DNA of 64,000 nucleotides from Streptomyces sp. NBC_00094 (GCF_026343125.1 NZ_JAPEMB010000001.1:3663501-3727500); one strand, 5' to 3'. Positions 27,345 through 36,747 are shown, numbered from the stretch's first letter. Notes: generated from the letters alone by a model not told the origin. A program made the numbers and translations.

Positions 27345-27460
27345 CCGGCGAGCACCGGGGCGGCGCGCAGCACCGTGAGGGCGAGCACCGCGAGGGAGAG
27401 CACCGCGAGGGAGAGCACCGCGAGGGCGAGCACCGCGAGGGCGAGCACCGGGGGCGACGC
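27345..27460. repeat. 15-bp tandem repeats
   Basis: Four consecutive 15-bp units (G-M-G-AGCACCGCGAGG) run from 27381 to 27440, flanked by degenerate copies on both sides. They lie in the 240-bp gap between the FUSC start and the DUF2786 stop, near the expected FUSC promoter. Confidence 0.8.
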
Positions 27461-27525
27461 GCACCGCCGCGGCGGGCACCCGGGCCGCGCCCTTCACTCC
27501 CCCGCGCCCGGCACCCCGCAAGCTC

Positions 27526-28650
27526 CTACGGAAGGTGTCGGCGGCCCGGGTGGAGGCCCGCTCGATCCGCTGCCGTGGCGCCGTGGTTCCAGCCCTCTTC
27601 GTCCCAGGCCGCGCGGACCCGCGTCGCCCGCGTCTCCGGGAACAGTTCGTCCGTGCGGCTCGTGACCGCGAGGTCGCGGGAGGCGAGCGCCGGGAGGAGC
27701 GTCGGGGCCTCGGCGGCGACCCGCCGGGACGTCGCCGACAGACGGCTGCCGAGGCGGTTGGCGTACGCGAGGAGGAAGGACTGACGGAACGCCTTCGTAC
27801 GCTTCCGGCCGCCCGCCCGCTGCTCCGCCTCCGCCCGCGTCATCGCCGCCGTCCCCTGCACGAGCAGCGACGTGTACAGCAGCTCCACCGGATCCAGGTC
27901 CGCCTCGAAGCCGACCACCGTGGAGAAGCCGTACGACTCGTTCCACACCGCCCGGCAGTGGTTCGCCGTCGCCACCGCGTCCAGCAGGATCGCCTTCGCC
28001 TGCTCGTACGGCGGCTCCACCCCGATCCGGATCGCACCCGGCGTCTCCGGTGACGGCGCGCCCGCCGCGAGCGTCGCCTCGTCCAGGCTGTGCCGGGCCA
28101 TCAGCTCCTGGGCCTTCGCCGTGAGCGCCTCCGCCTCCTCCGGATACCCCGTCGCCTCCGCCTTCGCGAGCAGCGCCCTGATCCGGCCGAGCATCCGCGG
28201 CTCCCCCGCGGTCGCCGGCGGCAGCGCCTCGCCCGGGACCGGGCCGACCGCGTCCAGCCGCGGCAGCCGGACCAGGATCCGGTACAGCTCCAGGACGGTC
28301 GTCGCGTACGAGAAACGGTCCGTCGGCCGGCCACCCGCGCCGGATTCCAGGTCGTCGAGCTGCGCCTGCCAGCGATGGGGCAGCCGCGCGTATCCCGCCG
28401 TCTCCGTCCTGATCAGGGCGGAGACAAGGCGGACGTGCTCGTCGGAGAGCTCGCGGCGGACCATGCGGACCACGTCGGCCGGCTGCCAGCCCCTCCCCCA
28501 CAGCGTCCGTACGAACTCCTCGCCCCGCCGTGCCAGTTCCTCGTCCGCGCCCTGGTCGGCGGCGAGCAGCGACGCCGCCGTGTCGAGCGAGCCGTCGTCG
28601 TTCGCGTACAGGGCCTCGAAGGCCCTCCCGATGGTGCTGGTGCCGCTCAC
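27526..28650 (-). CDS. DUF2786 domain protein
   Basis: About 374 residues. The central DUF2786 motif is LGRIRALLAKAEATGYPEEAEALTAKAQELMARHSLDEA (about 155-193), followed by a DUF7168-like domain (AILLDAVATANHCRAVWN). It is soluble; the function is unknown, and the family is shared with phages. I chose GTG 28650 because GAGGA precedes it at good spacing; ATG 28668 is the alternative. Confidence 0.8.
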   Translation of the reverse strand: MSGTSTIGRAFEALYANDDGSLDTAASLLAADQGADEELARRGEEFVRTLWGRGWQPADVVRMVRRELSDEHVRLVSALIRTETAGYARLPHRWQAQLDDLESGAGGRPTDRFSYATTVLELYRILVRLPRLDAVGPVPGEALPPATAGEPRMLGRIRALLAKAEATGYPEEAEALTAKAQELMARHSLDEATLAAGAPSPETPGAIRIGVEPPYEQAKAILLDAVATANHCRAVWNESYGFSTVVGFEADLDPVELLYTSLLVQGTAAMTRAEAEQRAGGRKRTKAFRQSFLLAYANRLGSRLSATSRRVAAEAPTLLPALASRDLAVTSRTDELFPETRATRVRAAWDEEGWNHGATAADRAGLHPGRRHLP

Positions 28651-28770
28651 GCCGTCCTCGCGTCCCATTCCGCCGTGTGCCCTTCCGGCATCGACATGTC
28701 CACTTCCTCGGTCTTCCCGCCCTCCCCCGATGGTCTCAGCCGTCCCGACCCGGGAGGGAGACGAGGTGCC

Positions 28771-28792
28771 GGGGTAGGGCCAGGCCTACCCC
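28771..28792. promoter_or_regulatory. Inverted repeat upstream of the FtsX-type ABC operon
   Basis: GGGGTAGG-GCCAGG-CCTACCCC, an 8-bp perfect stem, lies in the divergent promoter region 56 bp before the ATPase start. It is a possible operator; no regulator gene is adjacent. Confidence 0.4.
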
Positions 28793-28847
28793 CCGGACGC
28801 CCGGCAGTGGTCGTGATCGGCGGCGGCGGAGACGGTTCGCTTGAGCC

Positions 28848-29729
28848 ATGACGAAGACCACGACCACCGCTGCCGCCGTACGGCTCCGGGACCTCACCCG
28901 CCACCACCGCGACGTCCGCGCCCTCGACGGCGTCGACCTCGACTTCGCCTCCGGCACCTTCACCGCCGTCATGGGCCCCTCGGGCTCCGGCAAGTCCACG
29001 CTGCTCCAGTGCGCCGCCGGACTCGACCGGCCCACCTCCGGGAGCGTGGAGGTCGGCGGCACGGCCCTGGAGGGGCTGAGCGAGCGGCGCCTGACCCTGC
29101 TGCGGCGCGACCGGATCGGCTTCGTCTTCCAGTCGTTCAACCTGCTGCCCAGCCTGACCGCCGCGCAGAACGTCGCCCTGCCGCTCCGTCTCGCCGGCCG
29201 CCGCCCCTCCCGTACGGAGGTGAGGGAGGCACTCGCGCGCGTCGGGCTCGCCGGGCGGGAGAGACACCGGCCCGGCGAACTCTCCGGCGGCCAGCAGCAG
29301 CGGGTCGCGATCGCCCGGGCGTTGATCACGCGACCCGCCGTCCTGTTCGGCGACGAGCCGACGGGCGCCCTGGACTCGACGACGAGCCGCGAGGTCCTGG
29401 CGATGCTGCGCGGGCTCGTCGACGAGGAGGGCCAGACGATCGTCATGGTCACCCACGACCCGGTGGCGGCGGCACGCGCGGACCGGGTGGTGTTCCTGGT
29501 CGACGGCCGCCTGGCGGGCGAACTGGCGGCGCCGACGGTGGAGTCGGTCGCGGCCCGGATGGCGGGCCTGGAGAGCCTGCCCGCCGCCACCCCGAGCACG
29601 GCCACGGCCACGGCCACGGGCGCAGGCACAAGTGCAGGCACAGGCACAGGCGCAGGCACTGGCACTGGCACTGGCACTGGCACTGGCACTGGCACTGGCA
29701 CGAACGCCCCCGTGAGGAGCCTCGCGTGA
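28848..29729 (+). CDS. ABC transporter ATP-binding protein (LolD/MacB type)
   Basis: 293 residues. Walker A GPSGSGKST is at 43-51, the signature LSGGQ at 145-149, and Walker B AVLFGDEPTGALD at about 164-176. The catalytic domain ends near residue 230; the remaining 60 residues are a Thr/Ala/Gly-rich tail ending in a (GT)n run encoded by tandem GGCACT hexamers. It is coupled to the permease by a GTGA overlap. MacB-type pairs act in mechanotransmission export or lipid/peptide extraction; the substrate is unknown. Confidence 0.92.
   Translation: MTKTTTTAAAVRLRDLTRHHRDVRALDGVDLDFASGTFTAVMGPSGSGKSTLLQCAAGLDRPTSGSVEVGGTALEGLSERRLTLLRRDRIGFVFQSFNLLPSLTAAQNVALPLRLAGRRPSRTEVREALARVGLAGRERHRPGELSGGQQQRVAIARALITRPAVLFGDEPTGALDSTTSREVLAMLRGLVDEEGQTIVMVTHDPVAAARADRVVFLVDGRLAGELAAPTVESVAARMAGLESLPAATPSTATATATGAGTSAGTGTGAGTGTGTGTGTGTGTGTNAPVRSLA
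29598..29702 (+). repeat. Hexanucleotide microsatellite inside the ABC ATPase gene
   Basis: Seven perfect GGCACT units (29655-29696) plus one GGCACG follow a degenerate run of GGCNCN hexamers. Copy-number change would lengthen or shorten the encoded Gly-Thr tail without a frameshift. Confidence 0.9.
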
Positions 29730-31843
29730 TCACCGTCGTCCTCTCCGGGCTGCGCGCCCGCTGGGCCTCCTTCCTCGGCGGCTTCCTCGCCCTCGCCCTC
29801 GGCGTCGGACTGCTCACCACCATGGGCCTCGGCCTCTCCGCCACCTTTCACGCGCCCGAGCGTTCTCCCCAGCGGTTCGCCTCCTCCCCCGTCGTCGTCC
29901 AGGGCCAGGACCGGCTGACACTCGACGTGCGGCGCGGGCCCGACACCGTTCCCGTGTCGCAGCGGCTCGACCGTCCACAGCCTGTGGATAAAGAATTGCT
30001 GCGCGAGCTCCGTGCCCGCTGGACCGTCACCACCGCCGGCGGCCCCGACGCCGTCGGCGTCGACGCCCCCGCCGCCGAGGTCCGGGCCCTGGCCGGCGAC
30101 CGCGCCCAGGTCCTCACCGGCGACGAACGGCGGCGCGCCGACCCCGACCCCGAGCGGGACGCCCAGGCCCTCGTCGCCCTCAACGCCCTCCTCGGCACCA
30201 CCGGTGGCGTCACCGCCTTCGTCTCCGTCTTCGTCGTCGCCTCGACCTTCGCCTTCGCCGTCGCCCTGCGGCGCCGCGAGTTCGGCCTGCTCCGCACCGC
30301 AGGAGCCACCCCCGGGCAGGTCCGCCGGATGCTCCTCGCCGAGGCGACGGCGCTCGGCGTCCTCGCCTCCGCCACCGGATGCGCGCTCGGCGCCCTCGGC
30401 GCTCCCCTGCTCGCCCGGACGCTCGTCGACGGCGGCCTCGCACCCGAGTGGTTCACGGTCGGCGGCGCCGTCTGGCCCTTCCACCTGGCCTTCTGGACGG
30501 GCCTGACCGTCGCCCTCGCCGGCGCCGTCGCCGCGTCCCGCCGGGCCGGGAAGGTCGGCCCGACGGCGGCCCTGCGCGAGGCGGACGTCGACACCGACGT
30601 CCTGCCCCTCGGCCGGGCCCTGCTCGGCACGGGGCTGCTCCTCACCGGGCTCGGGCTGCTCGCCTGGACGGGCGTCACCGAACCGTCGGAGCTGCTCAAG
30701 CGGAAGACGTACACGACCCTCCCGATGCTCCTGATCGGCGGCGTCGCCCTGCTTTCCCCGCTCCTGGTGCGGCCCGTCGCGCGACTGCTGCGACTGCGCG
30801 GGGCCGTCGGGACGCTCGTACGGGAGAACAGCGCGGCCTCCGTACGCCGTACCGCCGCCGTCGCCGCGCCCGTCCTCGTGACCGTGGCGCTCGCCGGGAC
30901 GCTCTTCGGCTCGGCGGCGAGCGTCACACGGACGCGGGCCGTCGAGGCGCGGGAGCAGACGGCCGCTCAGTACGTGGCGAGCGGGGAGGACTTGAGGCCG
31001 GTGACGGCCGGCGTTCCCGCCGGAGCCGTCCTCTCCCCCACCGCGTCGACCTCCCTCTTCGTACGGGACGGGGCCGAGGCCGTCGTGAAGTACGGGGCGC
31101 GTGCGGTCGCCGACCCGGCGGCCTTCGCGGAACTCGCCCGGCTGCCCCTGGTCGCCGGGGACCTGCGGGACCTCGACGACCGGTCGATCGTCGTCAACGA
31201 GGAGTTCGAGCGGCACCGGGTCGGCGAGACCGTCGAGGTCTGGCGCGCGGACGGGAGCGGTCCTGTACGGCTCCGGGTCGTGGCCGTCCTCGCCCTCGGG
31301 ACCGGCGACAACGGGCCGTACGTCACCCGGGCGAACGCACCCGGAGCGCTCCTCGACCGGATCGAGGCGCGCGGCGGCGGCGCGGCGACGGCGCGGGCCC
31401 TGGAGGCGAGCGGCGGGACCGTCAGGACCGCCGACGCGTGGGCGGCGGCCGACCACCCGGCGAGCAGCCCGCAGACCCGGCTCGGCCTGATCCTCGTCCT
31501 CGGCATCGCCCTCGTGTACTCGGTGATCGGCCTCGCCAACACGCTCCTCATGGCGACCTCCGTACGCGGCGGGGAACTGGCCTCCCTCCGGCTGGCCGGT
31601 GCGACCCGGGCCCAGATCCTGCGGGTGGTGACGGGCGAGGCGGCGCTCGCCACGGCGATCGGCACGTTGCTCGGCCTGGCGGTGACGGCGGTGGTCCTCG
31701 GCACCCTGGGCGCGGGCCTGGCCTCGCTCTCGGCCCCGGTGGCCCTGGCCCTCCCCTGGGCCACGGTCGGCGCGGCGGCGGCGGTGTGCGCGACGGTCGC
31801 GGTCGCCGCGTCGGCCCTCCCCGCGTGGCGCCTCAGCCGCTGA
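29726..31843 (+). CDS. FtsX-like ABC transporter permease
   Basis: 705 residues from GTG 29726, overlapping the ATPase stop codon. There is an N-terminal helix (about 12-35) and an unusually short first extracytoplasmic segment. FtsX blocks follow at about 150-270 (FGLLRTAGATPGQVRRMLLAEA) and 590-705 (LASLRLAGATRAQILRVVTGEAAL), with a larger extracytoplasmic domain between. The duplicated FtsX arrangement is typical of actinobacterial MacB-like exporters. Confidence 0.9.
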   Translation: MITVVLSGLRARWASFLGGFLALALGVGLLTTMGLGLSATFHAPERSPQRFASSPVVVQGQDRLTLDVRRGPDTVPVSQRLDRPQPVDKELLRELRARWTVTTAGGPDAVGVDAPAAEVRALAGDRAQVLTGDERRRADPDPERDAQALVALNALLGTTGGVTAFVSVFVVASTFAFAVALRRREFGLLRTAGATPGQVRRMLLAEATALGVLASATGCALGALGAPLLARTLVDGGLAPEWFTVGGAVWPFHLAFWTGLTVALAGAVAASRRAGKVGPTAALREADVDTDVLPLGRALLGTGLLLTGLGLLAWTGVTEPSELLKRKTYTTLPMLLIGGVALLSPLLVRPVARLLRLRGAVGTLVRENSAASVRRTAAVAAPVLVTVALAGTLFGSAASVTRTRAVEAREQTAAQYVASGEDLRPVTAGVPAGAVLSPTASTSLFVRDGAEAVVKYGARAVADPAAFAELARLPLVAGDLRDLDDRSIVVNEEFERHRVGETVEVWRADGSGPVRLRVVAVLALGTGDNGPYVTRANAPGALLDRIEARGGGAATARALEASGGTVRTADAWAAADHPASSPQTRLGLILVLGIALVYSVIGLANTLLMATSVRGGELASLRLAGATRAQILRVVTGEAALATAIGTLLGLAVTAVVLGTLGAGLASLSAPVALALPWATVGAAAAVCATVAVAASALPAWRLSR

Positions 31844-31861
31844 GCGGCGATGGTGGAACAC

Positions 31862-31898
31862 GGGGCGGTGACAAGGGTCGGAGCCGGGTCACCGCCCC
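31862..31898 (+). terminator. Terminator after the FtsX operon
   Basis: An 11-bp perfect stem (GGGGCGGTGAC, GTCACCGCCCC) lies 18 bp after the permease stop. Confidence 0.8.
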
Positions 31899-31953
31899 TC
31901 CACGCGCGCGTGGAGCCGTACGCCGGTCAGGACATGCGGGGCACCCGGAACCC

Positions 31954-32538
31954 CTATGACGCGGACTCCACCGCCCCCGTCGCCGTCCTCCCCGCCCGCC
32001 ATTCCGGCGCGAGGACCGACCAGATCTCCTCGTCGTGGTGCTCGCCCCGGTAGGCGTAGCTCTGGCGCAGCACGCTGTCGCGCGTCATACCGAGGCGTCG
32101 GGCCACGGCGATGCTCGGCTCGTTGTCGGAGGCGACCACCCACTCCACCCGGCGGATCCCCCGCACCTCGATCGCCCAGTCGATGAGCGCCCGCGCGGCC
32201 CGGGTCACCAGGCCCTTGCCCACGGCCGCCGGCTCCAGCCAGCAGCCCGCCTCGGCGGTGCCGGCCGCCGGGTCCAGCTTCCGGAGGATCACGGCGCCGA
32301 CGAGCGTCCCGTCCGACGACCAGATGCCGTGGATGCGGCCCGAGTCGGCCGCCGCCTTCTCCGCGTACGCCCGGAGGAAGGCCCGGCTCGACTCCAGGTC
32401 CGTCACCACTTCGGGGAGCCCGTTGCGCGCGCCGATGAACTCCCGCCCCCGGTCCATGTGCGCCAGGAACTCGTCGGCCTGCCACGGTTCGAGCGGGCGC
32501 AGTTCCGCGCCGTCGTCTCCCAGGGGGATCGCGTACAT
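31954..32538 (-). CDS. GNAT acetyltransferase (RimJ/RimL type)
   Basis: A 194-residue N-acetyltransferase fold: the acetyl-CoA motif appears as GCWLEPAAVGKGLVTRAARALIDWAIEVRGIRRVEWVVASDNEPSIAVARRLGM (about 98-150). RimJ/RimL relatives acetylate ribosomal protein N-termini or amine substrates; the target is unknown. The start ATG 32538 has GGAAGG upstream. Confidence 0.9.
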   Translation of the reverse strand: MYAIPLGDDGAELRPLEPWQADEFLAHMDRGREFIGARNGLPEVVTDLESSRAFLRAYAEKAAADSGRIHGIWSSDGTLVGAVILRKLDPAAGTAEAGCWLEPAAVGKGLVTRAARALIDWAIEVRGIRRVEWVVASDNEPSIAVARRLGMTRDSVLRQSYAYRGEHHDEEIWSVLAPEWRAGRTATGAVESAS

Positions 32539-32608
32539 CGTCGTCGTCGCCTTCCACTTCCACGGTCGGGGCCGGCCCCTTCGGCGGAGGGATCCTCTCA
32601 GACACCCC

Positions 32609-33538
32609 TTACGGGAGCAGGACCAACTTGCCCCGCACGTGCCCCGATTCGCTCAGCTCCTGCGCCCTGGCCGCCTCCTTCAGGGGGAGCGTGTCGGCGA
32701 TCCGGACCGCGAGGGTGCCCTCCGCCGCCTGGCGGGCCTGTGCCGTGAGCCCGGCGCGCACGGCGTCGGGGTCACCGGAGCCGCCCGAGAAGGTGATCCC
32801 GTACTCCGCCGCGTCCGTCGCCGCGATCGTCACGATCCGTTCCTTCCGCGCCGTCCCCTCCCCGCCCAGGAGCTCGATCGCGACCGGCAGCACCCCGTGC
32901 CCGGCCGCGTCGAAGACCGCGTCGACGCCGTCCGGCGCGGCGGCCCGGACCCGGTCGGCCAGCCCGTCCCCGTACGCCACCGGGATCGCGCCGAGTCCCC
33001 GCAGGTACGCGTGGTTGGACTCGGAGGCGCTGCCGACGACCGTGATCCCGGCGGCGACCGCGAGCTGGACGGCCACCGAGCCGACGACGCCCGCCGCCCC
33101 GTGCAGGAAGAGCGTCTCGCCCTCCCGTACCCCGATCAGGTCGAGGACCCGCCGGGCCGTCTCGCCGGCTATGGGGAGGCTCGCGGCGGCCTCCCAGGAG
33201 AGCCCGGCGGGCTTGGGGGCGACGATGCCGGCGAGGGCGTACTCGGCGTAGGCGCCGGTCTTCGTCCAGCCGAGGACCTCGTCGCCGACGGCCAGGCCCG
33301 TGACGCCCTCGCCGAGCGCGTCGACCGTGCCGGCGAACTCCAGGCCGGGGACGGCGGGGAAGGTCGTCGGGTAGAACGCCTCGACCCAGCCGTAACGGCG
33401 CTTCCAGTCCAGCGGGTTGACGCCCACCGCCGCCACCTTGACCCGGACCTCGCCGAGGCCGGGCTCCGGTACGGCGACGCCGGTCGCGTGGCGCAACACC
33501 TCGGGGCCACCGAACTCCTCGTACACGATCGCTTCCAT
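32609..33538 (-). CDS. NADP-dependent quinone oxidoreductase (zeta-crystallin-like MDR)
   Basis: 309 residues, medium-chain reductase fold. The Rossmann motif LFLHGAAGVVGSVAVQLAVAAGITVVGSAS lies around residues 145-175. It lacks the Cys/His ligands of zinc alcohol dehydrogenases. The start ATG 33538 has GGAGG 6 bp upstream. It is divergent from a LuxR-type regulator across 151 bp, a common target-regulator layout. Confidence 0.9.
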   Translation of the reverse strand: MEAIVYEEFGGPEVLRHATGVAVPEPGLGEVRVKVAAVGVNPLDWKRRYGWVEAFYPTTFPAVPGLEFAGTVDALGEGVTGLAVGDEVLGWTKTGAYAEYALAGIVAPKPAGLSWEAAASLPIAGETARRVLDLIGVREGETLFLHGAAGVVGSVAVQLAVAAGITVVGSASESNHAYLRGLGAIPVAYGDGLADRVRAAAPDGVDAVFDAAGHGVLPVAIELLGGEGTARKERIVTIAATDAAEYGITFSGGSGDPDAVRAGLTAQARQAAEGTLAVRIADTLPLKEAARAQELSESGHVRGKLVLLP

Positions 33539-33689
33539 CTCAGCCTCCAGCGCTGCTCGTTCACACATCTCGTTCTCGACGTGCTCCAGCCTGCGCCCCG
33601 CCCCCTCCTCTCCCCGCCCTCCCAACGGCCAGTCCCACCTGTCCGAAAGACCGGCCGGTTCCGCCCCTCGCCCCACTACGCTGAACCGC

Positions 33690-34934
33690 ATGGACGCGCT
33701 CACCCTGACCTCCGCGTACGAGATCCTCCGCCGCCCGCTCGGCGAGATCCTTCCGACGGTCTCGGCCGCCCTCACTCCCCTGATCCCGCACGTGGGCGCC
33801 GCCGAACTCTCCACCCACTGCGCCCACTCCCCCTTCAAGACGCTCGGCGGTCCGGAGTCGCCGACCGCCTCCGAACTGGCGCCGCTGCTCCTGGCGGGCG
33901 TCCCCGGGAGCCCCTGGCAGGGCGTCGCGACGATCGCCGGCCGGGAGCGCGAGGTCGTCGCCGTGAAGAGCGAAGCCACCCGGCGCGGGGCGGTCCTCGT
34001 GCTCGTACGGGAGGACGGCGCCGCCCCGGCCGGTGCGGCCGAACTCGCCGTGGCGCAGGCCCTGTGGGACCTGGTGACCAGCCACTTCGACCGGTTCGCG
34101 ACGGAGGCCATGCCGGGGGCGCTGGCCCGTTCGCGGGCGGCGGCCGACACCCGGGCCCGGGTCATCGCGGAGCTGACCACCGCGCACACGGCGGCGCTCT
34201 CCGGGGTCCTCGGGGTGCTGCGCAGCCGGGCCCTGGACGACACGACGGCCCGGACGACCGCGACCGACCTGGCCGCCTCGGCGCTGATCGAGATGCGGGC
34301 GGAGCAGCGGCGGGACCGGGCGCTCGCGGAGGAGCCGGCGGGGGACGCCTTCGAGCGGCTCGCCGGCGAGCTGCGGCCGATGCTGCGGCACAGCGCGGTC
34401 CGGCTCGACCTGGGCGCGCCGGACACGGACCGCTCGCTCGCGGCGGACGTGGCGCACAGCGCGCGGGCGATCGTCCGGGCGCTGCTCCTGGTGGTCCTGG
34501 AGCAGGACACGGTGCGCCGGGTCCACGTCGGCTGGCAGCTGACCGAGCACGAGCTGAAGGCCTCGGTACGGGACGACGGGGCGGGCGCCCTGGCCCCGTG
34601 CGACCTGGGCGCGGGCAGTATCCGGGACCGTCTTGAGGTGCTCGGCGGGCGGCTCGACATGGACGCGGTGCCGGGCTGGGGGACGACGATCACGGCGGTG
34701 ATCCCGCTGGCCACCCCGGAGGCGCCGGTCGAGGCGGCGCACCCGCTGACCGGGCTCGGCGAGCGGGAGGTGGAGGTGCTGCGCCACCTGGCCCTCGGGC
34801 ACCGCAACCGGCGGATCGCGGAGGAGCTGCACATCAGCGAGTCGACGGTGAAGTTCCACGTCGCGAACATCCTGAACAAGCTGGGCGTCGACTCACGCGG
34901 CGAGGCCGCCGCGCTGTTCCACGCGGCGGCGTAG
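33690..34934 (+). CDS. LuxR-family regulator with a degenerate sensor-kinase-like region
   Basis: 414 residues. A C-terminal LuxR HTH (LGEREVEVLRHLALGHRNRRIAEELHISESTVKFHVANILNKLGV, about 350-395) follows an HATPase-like region (DDGAGALAPCDLGAGSIRDRLEVLGGRLDMDAVPGWGTTITAVIPL, about 295-345). The kinase phospho-acceptor is not evident, so it looks like a kinase and regulator fused in one chain. No ribosome site is visible; TACGCT 8 bp before ATG suggests a leaderless mRNA. It may control the divergent oxidoreductase. Confidence 0.85.
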   Translation: MDALTLTSAYEILRRPLGEILPTVSAALTPLIPHVGAAELSTHCAHSPFKTLGGPESPTASELAPLLLAGVPGSPWQGVATIAGREREVVAVKSEATRRGAVLVLVREDGAAPAGAAELAVAQALWDLVTSHFDRFATEAMPGALARSRAAADTRARVIAELTTAHTAALSGVLGVLRSRALDDTTARTTATDLAASALIEMRAEQRRDRALAEEPAGDAFERLAGELRPMLRHSAVRLDLGAPDTDRSLAADVAHSARAIVRALLLVVLEQDTVRRVHVGWQLTEHELKASVRDDGAGALAPCDLGAGSIRDRLEVLGGRLDMDAVPGWGTTITAVIPLATPEAPVEAAHPLTGLGEREVEVLRHLALGHRNRRIAEELHISESTVKFHVANILNKLGVDSRGEAAALFHAAA

Positions 34935-34990
34935 CGGTCCGCTGATGTCGTGACCCGGCGCTGTCAGTGGTAGGTGCCAGACTCGCACCC

Positions 34991-36682
34991 ATGAGCGAGA
35001 GGTGGGCGCTGGCCGCCGAGGCGGAGGGGGACGGGGCGCTGCTCGTGCCCCTCGGCCCCGACGGGCTGCCCGCCGGGGAGGTGCGGCGCGAGCCGGACCT
35101 GGTGGCGGCCGTGCGGGCCCGGCCCGACGTGGCCCGCTGGGTGTGGCGGTCGACGGCCGAGGTGTACCCGCGGCTGCTGGCCGCCGGGGTGCGGGTCGAG
35201 CGGTGCTACGACGTGGAGGACGCCGAGCAGCTCCTCCTCGGGCACGAGGGGCGGCTCGGGGAGCCGCGCTCCGCGGCGGCGGCCTGGGCGCGCCTGCGGA
35301 ACGCCCCCGTACCGCCCGATCCGCCGCAGCGCAGCGCCGAACCCGGTTCGCAGGACTCGCTCTTCGAGCCGCGGCCCGTCGTCTCCGTACCCTTCGAGGG
35401 GTTCCTCGCGGTGTACGCGGAGCAGCTGCGCCGCCACGACCGGGCCGAGCACCCGGGCCGGATGCGGCTCCTCACGGCCGCCGAGTCGGCGGGGATGCTG
35501 GTCGCCGCCGAGATGCACAAGGCGGGGCTGCCGTGGCGGGCGGACGTGCACCGGGATCTGCTGCACGAGCTGCTCGGCGAGCGGTACGCGGGCGGGGGCG
35601 AGCCGCGCCGCCTGGCCGAGCTCGCGGACGAGGTGTCGGCGGCGTTCGGGCGCCGGGTCCGGCCGGACCTGCCCGCCGACGTGGTGAAGGCGTTCCAGCA
35701 GGCCGGCATCCGGCTGAAGTCCACCCGCCGCTGGGAGCTGGAGGAGCTCGACCACCCGGCGGTGAAACCGCTGATCGCGTACAAGAAGCTCTACCGGATC
35801 TGGACGGCGCACGGCTGGTCGTGGCTGGCCGACTGGGTCCGCGACGGCCGTTTCCGGCCCGAGTACCTGCCGGGTGGCACGGTCAGCGGGCGCTGGACGA
35901 CCAACGGCGGCGGGGCCCTGCAGATCCCGAAGGTGATCCGGCGGGCGGTGGTCGCCGACGAGGGCTGGCGGCTCGTGGTCGCGGACGCCGACCAGATGGA
36001 GCCGCGCGTCCTCGCCGCGATCTCCCGGGACCCGGGCCTGATGGAGGTCGCGGGTCACCCCGACGACCTGTACACGCGCCTGTCGGACCGGGCCTTCTCC
36101 GGCGACCGCGACCACGCCAAGATCGCGCTGCTCGGCGCGATCTACGGGCAGACCAGCGGCGACGGCCTGAAGAACCTGGCGGCGCTGCGGCGCCGCTTCC
36201 CCCTGGCGGTGGCCTACGTCGACGACGCGGCGAAGGCCGGCGAGGAGGGCCGGCTCGTCCGGACCTGGCTCGGCAGAACCAGCCCGAAGGCAGTCGGCGC
36301 GGGCGACGACGACGAGGCCGGACTGCCCCAGGAGAGCGGCGAACCGGTAGCGGCGGAGGACGGCTTCGTCCCGGGGTACGCCTCGGGGAACGCGCGGGCG
36401 CGCGGCCGCTTCACCCGTAACTTCGTCGTCCAGGGAAGCGCCGCCGACTGGGCGCTGCTGATGCTGGCGGCCCTGCGGCGCGACCTCGCGGGGATGCGGG
36501 CGGAGCTGGTCTTCTTCCAGCACGACGAGGTGATCGTGCACTGCCCGGCGGAGGAGGCGGAGGCGGTCACGGAGGCGATCCGGACGGCCGGGGACGAGGC
36601 GGGGCGGATCGCGTTCGGGGAGACGCCGGTGCGGTTCCCGTTCACGACGGCCACGGTCGAGCGGTACGCGGACGCCAAGTAG
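34991..36682 (+). CDS. Family A DNA polymerase-like protein with a degenerate exonuclease domain
   Basis: 563 residues, much shorter than PolA (about 900). Polymerase motif A is ADADQMEPRVLA (331-342, catalytic D332), motif B is RDHAKIALLGAIYG (R373, K377, Y385) and motif C is QHDEVIV (H511-D512-E513), so polymerase residues are intact. The N-terminal 150 residues resemble a 3'-5' exonuclease in position but show no DED-type acidic motifs, and no 5' nuclease domain is present. Such proteins are conserved in Streptomyces alongside the normal PolA; the role (repair, perhaps telomere patching) is unproven. Confidence 0.88.
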   Translation: MSERWALAAEAEGDGALLVPLGPDGLPAGEVRREPDLVAAVRARPDVARWVWRSTAEVYPRLLAAGVRVERCYDVEDAEQLLLGHEGRLGEPRSAAAAWARLRNAPVPPDPPQRSAEPGSQDSLFEPRPVVSVPFEGFLAVYAEQLRRHDRAEHPGRMRLLTAAESAGMLVAAEMHKAGLPWRADVHRDLLHELLGERYAGGGEPRRLAELADEVSAAFGRRVRPDLPADVVKAFQQAGIRLKSTRRWELEELDHPAVKPLIAYKKLYRIWTAHGWSWLADWVRDGRFRPEYLPGGTVSGRWTTNGGGALQIPKVIRRAVVADEGWRLVVADADQMEPRVLAAISRDPGLMEVAGHPDDLYTRLSDRAFSGDRDHAKIALLGAIYGQTSGDGLKNLAALRRRFPLAVAYVDDAAKAGEEGRLVRTWLGRTSPKAVGAGDDDEAGLPQESGEPVAAEDGFVPGYASGNARARGRFTRNFVVQGSAADWALLMLAALRRDLAGMRAELVFFQHDEVIVHCPAEEAEAVTEAIRTAGDEAGRIAFGETPVRFPFTTATVERYADAK

Positions 36683-36688
36683 ACGTGC

Positions 36689-36725
36689 GGGGAGGGGTGG
36701 TGGGCCGAGCCCGCCACCCCTCCCC
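36689..36725. terminator. Bidirectional terminator
   Basis: A 17-bp stem with a single G-T wobble and a CGA loop (36689-36705, 36709-36725) separates the converging polymerase and 36748-38070 genes. Confidence 0.9.
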
Positions 36726-36747
36726 TGCTCCCCCGTCGACTCGGGAG

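Noticed and set aside
27345..27460. CRISPR array
   Set aside because: Tandem 15-bp units without spacers; no cas genes in the window.
28736..31861. 1041-codon open frame on the minus strand
   Set aside because: Antisense to the ABC operon with no recognisable domain; such frames are expected in GC-rich coding DNA.
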